A stretch of DNA of 64,000 bases, from assembly GCA_029747015.1 (NCBI GenBank), contig JAKOGI010000179.1:462501-526500 (forward strand), written 5' to 3'. The DNA is from Carnegiea gigantea. Its lineage: Eukaryota > Streptophyta > Magnoliopsida > Caryophyllales > Cactaceae. The position numbers and the translations under genes were made by a program. Below the pieces are notes generated by a model, which was given only the letters and a program-made list of their open reading frames with translations, searched no databases and was not told the DNA's origin. This document shows, in pieces, positions 23,260-32,635 of this stretch; position 1 is the first letter of the stretch; each line of letters starts with the position of its first letter.

Positions 23260-24299
23260 TTCACGCAGATGGGTAGTTCATGGTTTATTAGGCCTTGAAC
23301 TAACAGAGGAATAACTTAGCACGTATTCGGGCTTCTTCCTTATTTAGGGATTTTATTTGGATGTGCAAGGCACTTATTCAAGCCCAAATAGAGGTATCGG
23401 AGATAAGCTCATTTTACACTTCTTGTTTTTCTCTTTTTGTTTTCTTTTTCTCATAATGAAGCCAAAAATAGAAGTCAATTAACCAAGTAGAATGTCTCTA
23501 AACCCAAATTTCAACAACTAACGCCAAAAGTCAATGATTAAGTATACAAGATAAGCACAAAACCGCACATGTAAAATGGTGTTATTATGGGAAATCAGAG
23601 ACCACATTATAGACAAGTGTTCTATCATAGATATTCGACCTATATACAAGCTAGCAACTAAGCTATCAAAGATCAAAAACCCATCACAATGGTACAAAAG
23701 TCCCCCAAAGCCAAGGAGAAAAAACTATACAAAGATTGAAAAATTGAAAAATTTTCACAAAAATATACACAACAAAAGGGTATATGACTTCCCACCCTCA
23801 CATCTAAATCTCACAGTGTCCTCATTGGGAGCCGAGGAGTCACCACCACCACAAAAACACACAAAAATAAAGAAAATGAAATCACGCATACACAAGACAC
23901 ATAAAATAAATGTGCACAAAACACCACCAAAAACACAAATATGCAACAAAAACTGACACCAAAAATGAATATATACAAATCCAACAACCAATCATAAAAC
24001 ACAAATATGCACAAAAGCAAACAAAGGTGATCATAGCCATCAATCGGCTCCACAATATCCCAAATTTCATGTCAAAGTTGATCACCAACAAAAACACAAC
24101 CTAATATCCACAACTAAAGAAGGGAAAAGGAAAGAAAATTTTAAAAAAACAAAACCTAATATCTACAACTAAACAAAAAGAAAAAGAAAGAAAAGAGAAA
24201 GGAAAAAGAAGAGTTAGAACGAGTATACTAGGTCGGGTACTGATTGTACCCGAACTATGCCTCTGTAGGATGGTGTTGTGGAGGTGTGAGGAGTATCAG
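23260..24299 (-). other. noncoding part of the CCHC-ORF internal region
   Basis: A/C-rich on the plus strand (about 23560-24280). The minus strand has a short open stretch (23991-23755) dominated by Phe, Cys and Val codons and ending near SAPNEDTVRFRCEGGKSYTL. I do not recognise a function. It belongs with the broken ORF upstream on this strand. Confidence 0.4.
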
Positions 24300-25416
24300 T
24301 CATTCCTCTTGATCACTGACGACTCCAGTCATCAACTCGGATGTTGTCAAAGCTCGCAAGAGCTTGTCATATGCCAGTGCATGCATCTCAGAATGGTGTA
24401 AATAAGAGAACACTAGTAAAGATCTAGCAAATAAAGTTAGTGCCCTCTTAAACTTATCAAATGCCATAGAAAAGTCAGAAGCATGATCAAAGAAAGTATC
24501 CCACGTGACTTTCCTAGGCAAGTCCTCTAGGTATGCACAATATAGATCACATGAGGTTTGAGACCCGTTAATATCACCTAGGGACTCATAAAATGCATGC
24601 AAGTGAGAAGGGGTGGTGGGAAGGGAGGGCAATGAAATAGGGACTAAATTAAGTGACTCGGTGCAAATGGGGTCAATATGCTCAATGGTAGGAGTAGCAT
24701 CAACCCTTACATCATCACTATAATACTCCTCAAAAGAAGGCTTTAACAATGCAATATCGCCCGACCAATCAAGCGAATCATCCTCAACACAACTAGCATC
24801 ACTCCTAAGAGACTCACCCATCTCTAACCCTGTGCACTGAGCTAAAGGGAGGGAAGAAGAAAAATAAGCGCAAGACACCATCAGTAGTGTCTCTAGGTGT
24901 GCTAGGCAAGGATGGAGTGACGAATGGTAAAGATGTCAAGGGATGATCAATCACTTCCTCTACGCCAGTTAGAGGTGAATCAACCACAAAATCAGGCTAT
25001 AAGGGAAGAGAAGACTCACAATCATCATAGAGACTAACCTCAAGTGGACTAGGGTCGGTCTTATGCAACAGGCCGCAATCCCTCATCTTACCAACAAGAC
25101 ACTCATGTCGCTCACTCATTGTTTCTATTACGGCATTAAGTTTGGCATAGCAGTCAACATAAATATTATAATAGGGACAAGAATTCGCATCATGGTCAAA
25201 GGATTGACAATAAGAGCACACAAGAGGAGAATAAGCGTGCAAATTATAGGAAATGGGGGAAGGGCATACAAAGGGCTCATTAGCATTCTCGTGCCATTGA
25301 TACCAAGTCAAGGACTCAAACAAGTCCCACATATCATCAACATCTAAAGAACACAAACCACCATAACACATGGACTCAAGGGTGGCTTGAGTCTCATGTA
25401 TTATCCCCTCAAGCAC
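24300..25416 (-). pseudogene. repeat-borne CCHC-knuckle ORF, frameshifted
   Basis: Two open pieces on the minus strand, 25416-24997 (139 codons) and 24881-24300 (193 codons), lie in different frames with a stop between, so the ORF is broken. The first has DDMWDLFESLTWYQW and a CCHC zinc knuckle CSYCQSFDHDANSC (CX2CX4HX4C) and then SERHECLVGKMRDCGLL. The second has PLAQCTGLEMGE, PSHLHAFYESLGDI and YLEDLPRKVTWDTFFDHA. I recognise this protein type as one that recurs, uncharacterised and repeat-associated, in other plant genomes. It has no polymerase or integrase signature. The knuckle and its place just after a PBS suggest a gag-like nucleic-acid-binding role, which is inference. Confidence 0.65.
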
Positions 25417-25640
25417 GACATTGCATATTTCCTATTTTTCATACGTGAAGTGCATATATTGAGCACGGTAATCATTCAATATAGACAAATATTGCTAAAA
25501 AGGTTCATACTCAGATTGAGAGAAATAGAAAATAATCATTTTGATTTTTTAAATTTTTTTTATTTTTAAAATTTTTTTTGGATTTTCTAAAGGCCTAGCC
25601 TCAAATGCTCAAATAAACCCCGATATTGAAAAATGCTAAC

Positions 25641-25663
25641 TCCTCGGTAATAGCGCCAAAAAC
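25641..25663 (-). other. primer-binding-site region after 5' LTR1
   Basis: The minus strand after the LTR end GCGAACA reads AGTTTTTGGCGCTATTACCG then AGG, matching the post-LTR sequence of Athila-class elements. Confidence 0.7.
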
Positions 25664-27121
25664 TTGTTCGCCTGAAAATAAGCTTCAAATTTATACTACA
25701 AGTGAACGGTTTATCGCTGCGTACTTGGAGTGTCATCCACTGAGAACAAGACTTTAGGGAACTTAACTTAGTGATTAGGTTGAATCTAGAGAGGTGAAGA
25801 GTAAGTTTGAGAGTGAAAGAAACAAAGGCAAGGCAAAATAGTAGTCCAAAATTCAATTGGGGGAAGAACTTGGGTCGGGGGATTAGTCGCTGGTGGCTAC
25901 TTATTCATACTAGGCATGAATTCCCGAACTTAACTTAATCAACAAATGATTCATAAAGGGGGTGCTTGGCGTATTTAAGACCGCCCAAACCTCTTTTCGA
26001 AGGGTAGGGATAATCTTAATCACCAAGTCCGCCTATTTTCATAGGGGCTTGAAGGTTAAGTTGAATATGGCGAACTTGCACCTAATAAAGCCTTGGTCTA
26101 TTTTCATACCTAAGACTTGTTCTCTCTTCTTCTATCCACAAAGGGCGAATGCCCACCTCAGTGTGATTACCCAAAGTATTGGATGAAATGTCCTTTCAAG
26201 CATTTCATCAAACACTTGGTGGGTGGAAGATGAGACCCTAAATAACTTGAAAATTAGGGCAAGTTAAGTTCACACCAAGTTTATTATGCCATTCTAGCTC
26301 CCAATCCCCAACCCAAGTTAAGGAAATTACTCACTAATCATCATCTCAACAATTCAACGATCACAACGAGCATGCCCAGATAAGCTTAACAAAACCAACA
26401 AAGAGGAAAAGAGAGAGAGAAAGAAGAATAAACTTAGATTAATGGAATGGAGAATGAAAGTCTTCAAGATCTTCAATCAACAAAAACCAAAGAACCCTAA
26501 TCACTCTTTACCATAAAATTAAGCCTAAAAAGTGTTTAAAGTGCTTTTACAAGAGGAAAGTTAAGCATCCCTCGTAGTTAGGAAAAACGGGGCATTTATA
26601 GGCTAAGCAAACTGGGAAAATACGATAGGGGTTGCCCAGGAGACACCCTGGCCGTCGCCTAGCAGGGGTGTCCAAGGCTATGGCGACGGCTTGCCGGTCA
26701 TAAAGGCGACGGCCGTCGCCACCTCTTGGAAAGCTGCAGGTGGGGGACAGCCAGGCCGTCGACTACACGGCGACCGTTGCCATATCCTGGAGGCCTGCAA
26801 GTGAGCGAAGGTTTGGCTCTCGACTGTGGGATGGCCATAGTCTGTCTTTGTGCCTTAGAAACTTCATCTTTGCCCCGCTCACTTGCTCCCCTCAAACCTT
26901 TGGGAGATCATCCTTCCTCTTGCCTTGCCTTTTTCCAGGTTTTAGATGCCTCTCTTCCTCGAATATCTTGAAATCACATTCAAAAAGTCAGAAAAGGGAT
27001 TAGAATAAGGCAACGATGTTAGAAGAGGTATTATATGGTCAATTCCCTCTAACTCAAACGAAGAGTTAGGGAAAATGAACCAAAAAGGGCATTTGAGCTT
27101 AGTCATAATTGGGGTTTATCA
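25664..27121 (-). repeat. LTR1, 5' copy
   Basis: 1458 bp. On the minus strand it starts TGATAAACCCC and ends GCGAACA. It pairs with 1407-2857 and has a CpG-rich block at 26635-26850 that has lost several CpGs relative to the other copy. Target copy CCTGC at 27122-27126. Confidence 0.85.
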
Positions 27122-27126
27122 CCTGC

Positions 27127-28360
27127 CGGCCAAATTCTTCTTTGAGAGCCCATAGCCAGCCAATTAGGCTATTCAAGAGCTGTTCATGATGGTTTCACGA
27201 GACTCTATCATTTGTTACCTTAGATCTGCAAAAATTAGTTTAAACTTCATTTTTTAAATGAGACTATGGGTCGAAGTTTGGCGAGATCGCACAATTGCTG
27301 GTTATCACATGGGTTTATATTCGTCGCGACATCCTACACCTTATTGATCTTGTTAGTTTTTAGATTGTTCCCCATCTCAAGTTTTGGAGAATAGATCATT
27401 GGTCTGGAGCCTTCATTTTCGCATTCTTGTATGACTGGACATGGGCGTACATAGGAGTCTTTAGGGAAGTTATCTCCTTCTATCTTCTCCTTCAATTTAC
27501 TTTTCCCTGCCCCTCTTCCCTTGAACTTTCTAAAGTCCCGATTCAGGTTAGGGTTATTTGCAACCATTTTGGTATGAATCTAGAATATTGACCTTTAAAA
27601 CTAAGTGCCCATTCTCTGCATGCTTTGCATCTTCCCCTGCATTCGGAATCAATGTTTGTGTTTTTGGATTTGTTATGGTGTAATATACTTGGCAATGTTA
27701 GCATTATCTCTTCCCATCTTTATCAATTTACTTACATTGGAGGGAATTAGGGGTGGCCCTTTTTGCCTTCAAACTCCTCCATAAGGCTAGCTATTTAATA
27801 CTTTGTTGAGGAGTAAATCTGGGAAGACAACCCTTATTCTATGTCTATAAAATGGTCTTTGTTTAATAAATACAAGTATAGATGTGTTTTCTATGCAAAT
27901 GCAAAAGACTCTTATGGGTTTAGCTTATGTATAAAAATGTATATTTTAGAACTGCCCTGCCCAACTTTAGTTCGTTTTTTTGTCATGGGCCTTTGTCGCA
28001 CTCATTTACTATGTTTTGATTGAGGCTAAAGAGCATAGACATCTAAGTAGGTGTTCCAAGTCAGACTTCCATAGTGGTAAGGGCATTACAGAAATGGTAG
28101 CAAAGTAATATTATTGTGGTCTATAAGGTTTCTATGCACATGTGATTGAACAGTTGTATGATGTTGTGAAAGCATGTGTTAATGTGAATGCATATGTGTG
28201 TCATTTGAATTGCATACGCTTGATTTAGTTTGTAAGCTTATATGAGCCAATGCTTAATAGACAAAAGTTGTGTTGCTCACTCGGTAGGATACCCAAGAAG
28301 AACTTTAAAACCGGTAGAGATTAGGGATTTGAAGCTACTTCACAACACATTGTAATTTTT
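27127..28360. other. intergenic, no gene recognised
   Basis: No supported gene. A 77-codon minus-strand open frame (27567-27334), rich in Lys and Asn, matches nothing I know and lacks support as a gene. Confidence 0.5.
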
Positions 28361-28637
28361 ATAATGCCCTGGCCCCTCTCGGTCGCAGGTCTTACCAATA
28401 ACGGTTTCAAGGATTATCGCTCGCCCCACAAATAATCATAAGTCTTTTCGTCATACTTCGTCCTCGCTCACACGCTACCTGAGAAACTTCTCAGGTGGTC
28501 ACCCATCCCAAGATTACTCCCTAATAAGTACACTTAACTATGGAGTTCTTAAGAATTGGCTTCTCGAAAACAAAGGTGCATCTTTGATGATACAAGTAGT
28601 CATTTCGATCCTTTTAAGTCACACTCGGGGCGTTACA
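28361..28637 (-). repeat. Cassandra LTR (3' copy)
   Basis: 277 bp, with the 5S-like segment on the minus strand at about 28560-28470, covering the internal control region and the GGGTGACC box of 5S rRNA. Confidence 0.82.
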
Positions 28638-28810
28638 ATCACCCCCACTTGAAGCGTACAATGTCCTCATTGTGCCTCACTAACTGACCGACTTACGAGT
28701 CCTCTTGACCGAAAATCCACATCCAGTATCTTTGCTCTCTTAGGTGACTGCCCATGGGCTCTCCATCCATTGGCGCAGTTCAGGGTCGCGGGTCAGCTCT
28801 GATATCATCT

Positions 28811-29087
28811 ATAGTGCCCTGATCCTTCTCGGTCATGGGTCTTACCAATAACGACTTCGAGGATCATCGATGGCCCCATAAATAACCACAAATCTTTCCG
28901 CCGTGCTTCGTCCTCGCTCACACGCTGCCTGGGAAACTTCCTAGGAGGTCACCTATCCCAAGATTGCTCCTCAGCAAGCAAGTTTAACTATGGAGTTCTT
29001 AAGAGTGAGCTTTCCGAAAAGAAAGGTTCACCTTTGGTGATATAAGTAGTGACTTCGATCTTTTTAAGCCACACTCGGGGCATTACA
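28811..29087 (-). repeat. Cassandra LTR (5' copy)
   Basis: 277 bp, same layout as the other copy. Its 5S-like segment (about 29005-28920 on the minus strand) reads closer to GGAGCAATCTTGGGATAGG with CCTCCTAGGAAG. Confidence 0.82.
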
Positions 29088-31557
29088 TAAAAATTAACCT
29101 GCTTAAGAAGTTTCTTAACCTATACTCTTCAAAGTTTAGGGAACTATGAATCTTTCTAAGTTAGATAAATAGATAAGGCTGACCAACAAGATATTAAGGA
29201 CCATGATGTGCCCTGAGGAGTACAAGATGGGATTGACTAGACATTCGTTTGTTTGAGAAGAATATCATTAGTAGGATTTTGTCAAGCTGAGCCCAAGGGA
29301 GGAAAAGGCAAACCCACTAGAGAAGCTTAAAGAGAGGATGAATGAACAGGACTATCTTCGGGATGTGTAGAGGGCGAAGGAGTTGGAATTTGCTAACTTG
29401 CAGCAAGATAATATGATAATTGATGGAGTACGGTGCCAAGTTTACTAAACTGAACCGATTATTTTTAAATCACCCAAATTACTCTGTGTACACTCATATT
29501 ACTCCATGTATACTCATATCCCATTATTTTTAAATCACCCAGATTATCATAACCACTGTATCCACTAATTCACATTTAGCCTCGTCATCAATACAATTGG
29601 CTGTAATTTTGTCCTCAAGATCCAAGATGGCAATAATGCATCTTCTAGTGATCCAAGAAAAAACACAAGCCCAATTTTACATTCTATCCCAACTTAGCTT
29701 CCTTTTGATAGCTTCATTTTGGCCATATGCCAAAGTTAGCAAAAAGAACTCACTTCTAAACTAACCCTTAGTATGAATAATCTATTCATCCATAATATAA
29801 CAGTTAAATAGAATCTCTCAAGGATCGAATCCTACTCTTTGCAAGAATTATAATTAAAGATAAGCCCATATTGCAATCTTGTTACAAATTCCCTTGGCAT
29901 TAAGATGCTTTACCTTAGTCTTGACTCACCCAACAAGAAACACCTTATGCTATAAAAGGAATTTCCTCACATCCTTTTACTTCCGACATTTATTAAGACT
30001 TCTATCATCCTAAAGCATAGAAGATAAAAGAAAGTATCCCTTAGTTCATGTCCAAACCTAGAGACATTATTCATTGGAGAATACTGGTGACCATCTTTAG
30101 TAATTACCAATACATAGAAATACTAATCACAACAATGTCCTTCGATGAAGAAGTGGCAGCCCTTTAGTTCCAAAGATGCCATAATTATCTTGTAGATAAT
30201 CATAGGAGTCACATATTCTTACCACTTATATTTAGTCCCTTGAGAAAACACCTTGTCCAATCCTAGCCTCCTCCTTGTAGTGTTGGATTATATCAATATC
30301 TATGAACAGATGAACAAATGAAATATGATCTATATTTGTGATGTAAAAATCTACATGAATAAAATTATTAATTGCACTTCCAATCCTACTCAAAGAATTA
30401 ATACTCCGACAATCAAGTGGAAGATTAGGTAATCTGATCTAGATTAGGATGATACAAAGTATTTTCTTGTCAAAATGAAAGTTCAAAGTTTTTCAACAAA
30501 AATGGTTTGTAGTTAAACGAGAATAGCCTTATATCAGAAAACTCTGTCTCTACCTTTAGCAATGGTGAAAATTAAATAGAAATAACCTTTTGAATCCATA
30601 CAAATGAAAGGAGACCTCACTTCTTGCCAAAATTAATCTACATATTACTACATTTGTTTGAAAAAAGATATGTCGCTCACAACAACCCTATCAACACAAA
30701 TTAGCATTTTAACATACCAAAATCCACCTTCTCTTTCCTAAATATATCATCCTTGTCCCGTTTTTGATTCACATGTGCAATGAACCCCAAACAAGCTCCC
30801 ACCTTAGTAGCTAATTTAATATATGTAGAAGAATCAAGACTATAGAAGAATGAACTAACCTAAACAACGATGCTATTTTGTCAATTTAATCGACAGATCG
30901 ATGAATGTCGAATTTCACTCTATCATGTTGCTCATTCTTACTCAAAGACAATGGAACCTAGTTGTTGAGAAATGAAAACTAGAGTGCCTACTAGAAGCCA
31001 CACATGAATGCAACTTTTGCCACACTTGAATGCAACTTCATTGCTTCCCCCATCCCTAGAGGATTTTAAGGTGTATGTGGTCAACTTTAGCTAAATAGAA
31101 CAGACAACATAGATTGAAGCAGGGAAAAGCTTTCAATACTAGTGATCAGTTATTTTAATTATTATTATTTTTAGGCTCTTGGGAGTTTAAATTTAGGTAA
31201 AACTGAATCAATATTATACCTAAATAATTTCAATTGAAATCCAACAATGAAGTTAATTTTAAACATCATATAATTTAGAAAGTAAGAACATACCTTATTG
31301 AAAGGCCTTCTTTGTATTTGCAAAAGTCATCCTTTTGTGGTTTAAATGAATGTTGTGCACATGATTTTCAAGACATGTAAGAAAATCTAAATTTACATTC
31401 ATATACGTGAAGGAACCGAACATGGTATCAAAACCTTTTTAAGCAAGAGGACTAGGTACAAATCTCAATTACCAAACCCTCATTTATTGCGCAAGGTGTG
31501 AAGGGGCATTTGTAGCATCCATATTTCAAGGGCAAAAGGCAATCAGTGAGGGACATG
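29088..31557. other. intergenic, no gene recognised
   Basis: AT-rich. A plus-strand stretch at about 29190-29440 translates, with several stops, to MMCPEEYKMGLTRHSF and EKLKERMNEQDYLRD, which looks like a decayed coding fragment, possibly of a retroelement gag; I cannot assign it. A tRNA-like ATGGTATCAAAACC and a degenerate box-B-like string near 31424-31475 hint at an old SINE adjoining the foldback repeat. Confidence 0.45.
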
Positions 31558-31797
31558 TTAGAGTATAAAACTAATTTCTAGGTCTTCAATCATTAAATCA
31601 AACTTTTCGTTGAGCTGAGTTAGTTCTTTTATGTGGTATCAAAGCGTAAAGCTCCCTTTTTTTTTCTTCAGTTCTTCGATCATTAGCTTAAACGAAAAAA
31701 AGGGAGCTTTTACACTCTGATGCCACATAAAACAACCAACTCAACCAAAAGTTTAAGTTAATGGTTGAAGGCACAAGAATTGGTTTTATACTCTAAA
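31558..31797. repeat. foldback repeat, about 105-base arms
   Basis: The left arm (31558-31665) runs from TTAGAGTATAAAACTAATTT to AAAGCTCCCTTTTTTT. The right arm (31695-31797) is its approximate reverse complement, ending TTGGTTTTATACTCTAA. A loop of about 30 bases separates them. Each arm contains a TGGTATCAAAGC/TGGCATCAGAGT word that resembles a tRNA-iMet-complementary PBS. Could be a foldback MITE or two SINE ends in inverted orientation. Confidence 0.75.
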
Positions 31798-32620
31798 AAT
31801 ATCTAATTGATTCAAATCTCTTTTGATATAAAAAAGGTGCACATCCATTTGCAATTATACTTTTCAATTAGATGTAGTAAGATTTGTATTTTAATAAGTT
31901 TCTCTAGCCAAGAAAATTTATTAAATTTCATATAGATGTAGACATAATAGTTTTCCTTTTTTATTTGAATATATATTGACGTATTTTACCATTGTCTAGT
32001 TTATTTGATGACATTATTGCATAAAAAGCTTGTCTGAATTTTATGTAATCAATTGACTTAAAATTGAGCAAAATGAATATTTTTTTTCACATCTACATAT
32101 ATAACATTTAAAATAAATCATGCCTATAATTCATATCGTTCCCTTTCATAATAAAATTCTAATTTCATCCCTAATAATGATTTCACTGGCACAGTTTATA
32201 TCCGAAAAAGAAGCGTCTATGAAGTAAGTTGAGCAATATTAACTAGTCTAACTAGATAAGCCTCGAAAACCATATAGTCAACCTTTTTAGCTTGATGTCA
32301 CTCAAAACTTCCCAAAATACAACAACGTACATTATTATGAAAGGTGAGGAATTTAAATAACAACTAGTATTTTGTTCTTGCAATGCATGGGATTGTCAGT
32401 TGATTTTGTTTGACAAGTAGAGATGTTTTCCTATGATTTATTATATTAGCAACTACTAATAAAAAGAAAACACCATTTTAAAATTATCTTCAAAAGAATT
32501 CCTTTAAAAAAATTCAATTAGTATCGCATGTTTGTGTATTTATATTTATAATATTTTGTTTTCTTAAAAATAATCTAATGTGCATCATGTTTACTACTAA
32601 ATATGTACTTTTGAGTTTTT
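31798..32620. other. intergenic, nothing recognised
   Basis: AT-rich sequence with no convincing open frame. It ends at the left target copy of the LINE (TTTTTTTAATAGCTA, 32621-32635). Confidence 0.55.
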
Positions 32621-32635
32621 TTTTTTTAATAGCTA

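Larger units (their letters stand above)
1407..27121 (-). mobile_element. 25.7-kb nested Tat/Athila-type LTR retrotransposon complex
   Basis: The outer unit is bounded by two related LTRs (1407-2857 and 25664-27121) and by direct CCTGC repeats at 1402-1406 and 27122-27126, which is the 5-bp target duplication expected of an LTR element. It reads on the minus strand: PBS-like sequence lies inside the right-hand LTR and a polypurine tract inside the left-hand one. The interior holds two internal regions separated by a further, different LTR with its own polypurine tract and PBS, plus a later CRM-like insertion and two hAT-type MITEs. The two outer LTRs differ at roughly one base in ten in the first 215 bases compared by eye, so this is an old insertion. 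Confidence 0.85.
28361..29087 (-). mobile_element. Cassandra-type TRIM retrotransposon
   Basis: Two similar 277-bp LTRs (28361-28637 and 28811-29087) surround a 173-bp interior with no ORF. On the minus strand each LTR starts TGTAATGCCCCGAGTG or TGTAACGCCCCGAGTG. The interior has a tRNA-iMet PBS (TGATATCAGAGC, 28796-28807) and a polypurine tract (AAGTGGGGGTGAT, about 28638-28650). Each LTR contains a 5S rRNA-like segment on the minus strand, including AGAACTCCATAGTTAAG and GGATGGGTGACC. 5S-like LTRs in a miniature element are the hallmark of Cassandra. I could not find a clear target duplication, so the outer ends may be off by a few bases. Confidence 0.87.

Noticed and set aside
23755..24104. 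Several overlapping open frames on both strands
   Set aside because: A/C-rich low-complexity sequence gives long open stretches by composition.
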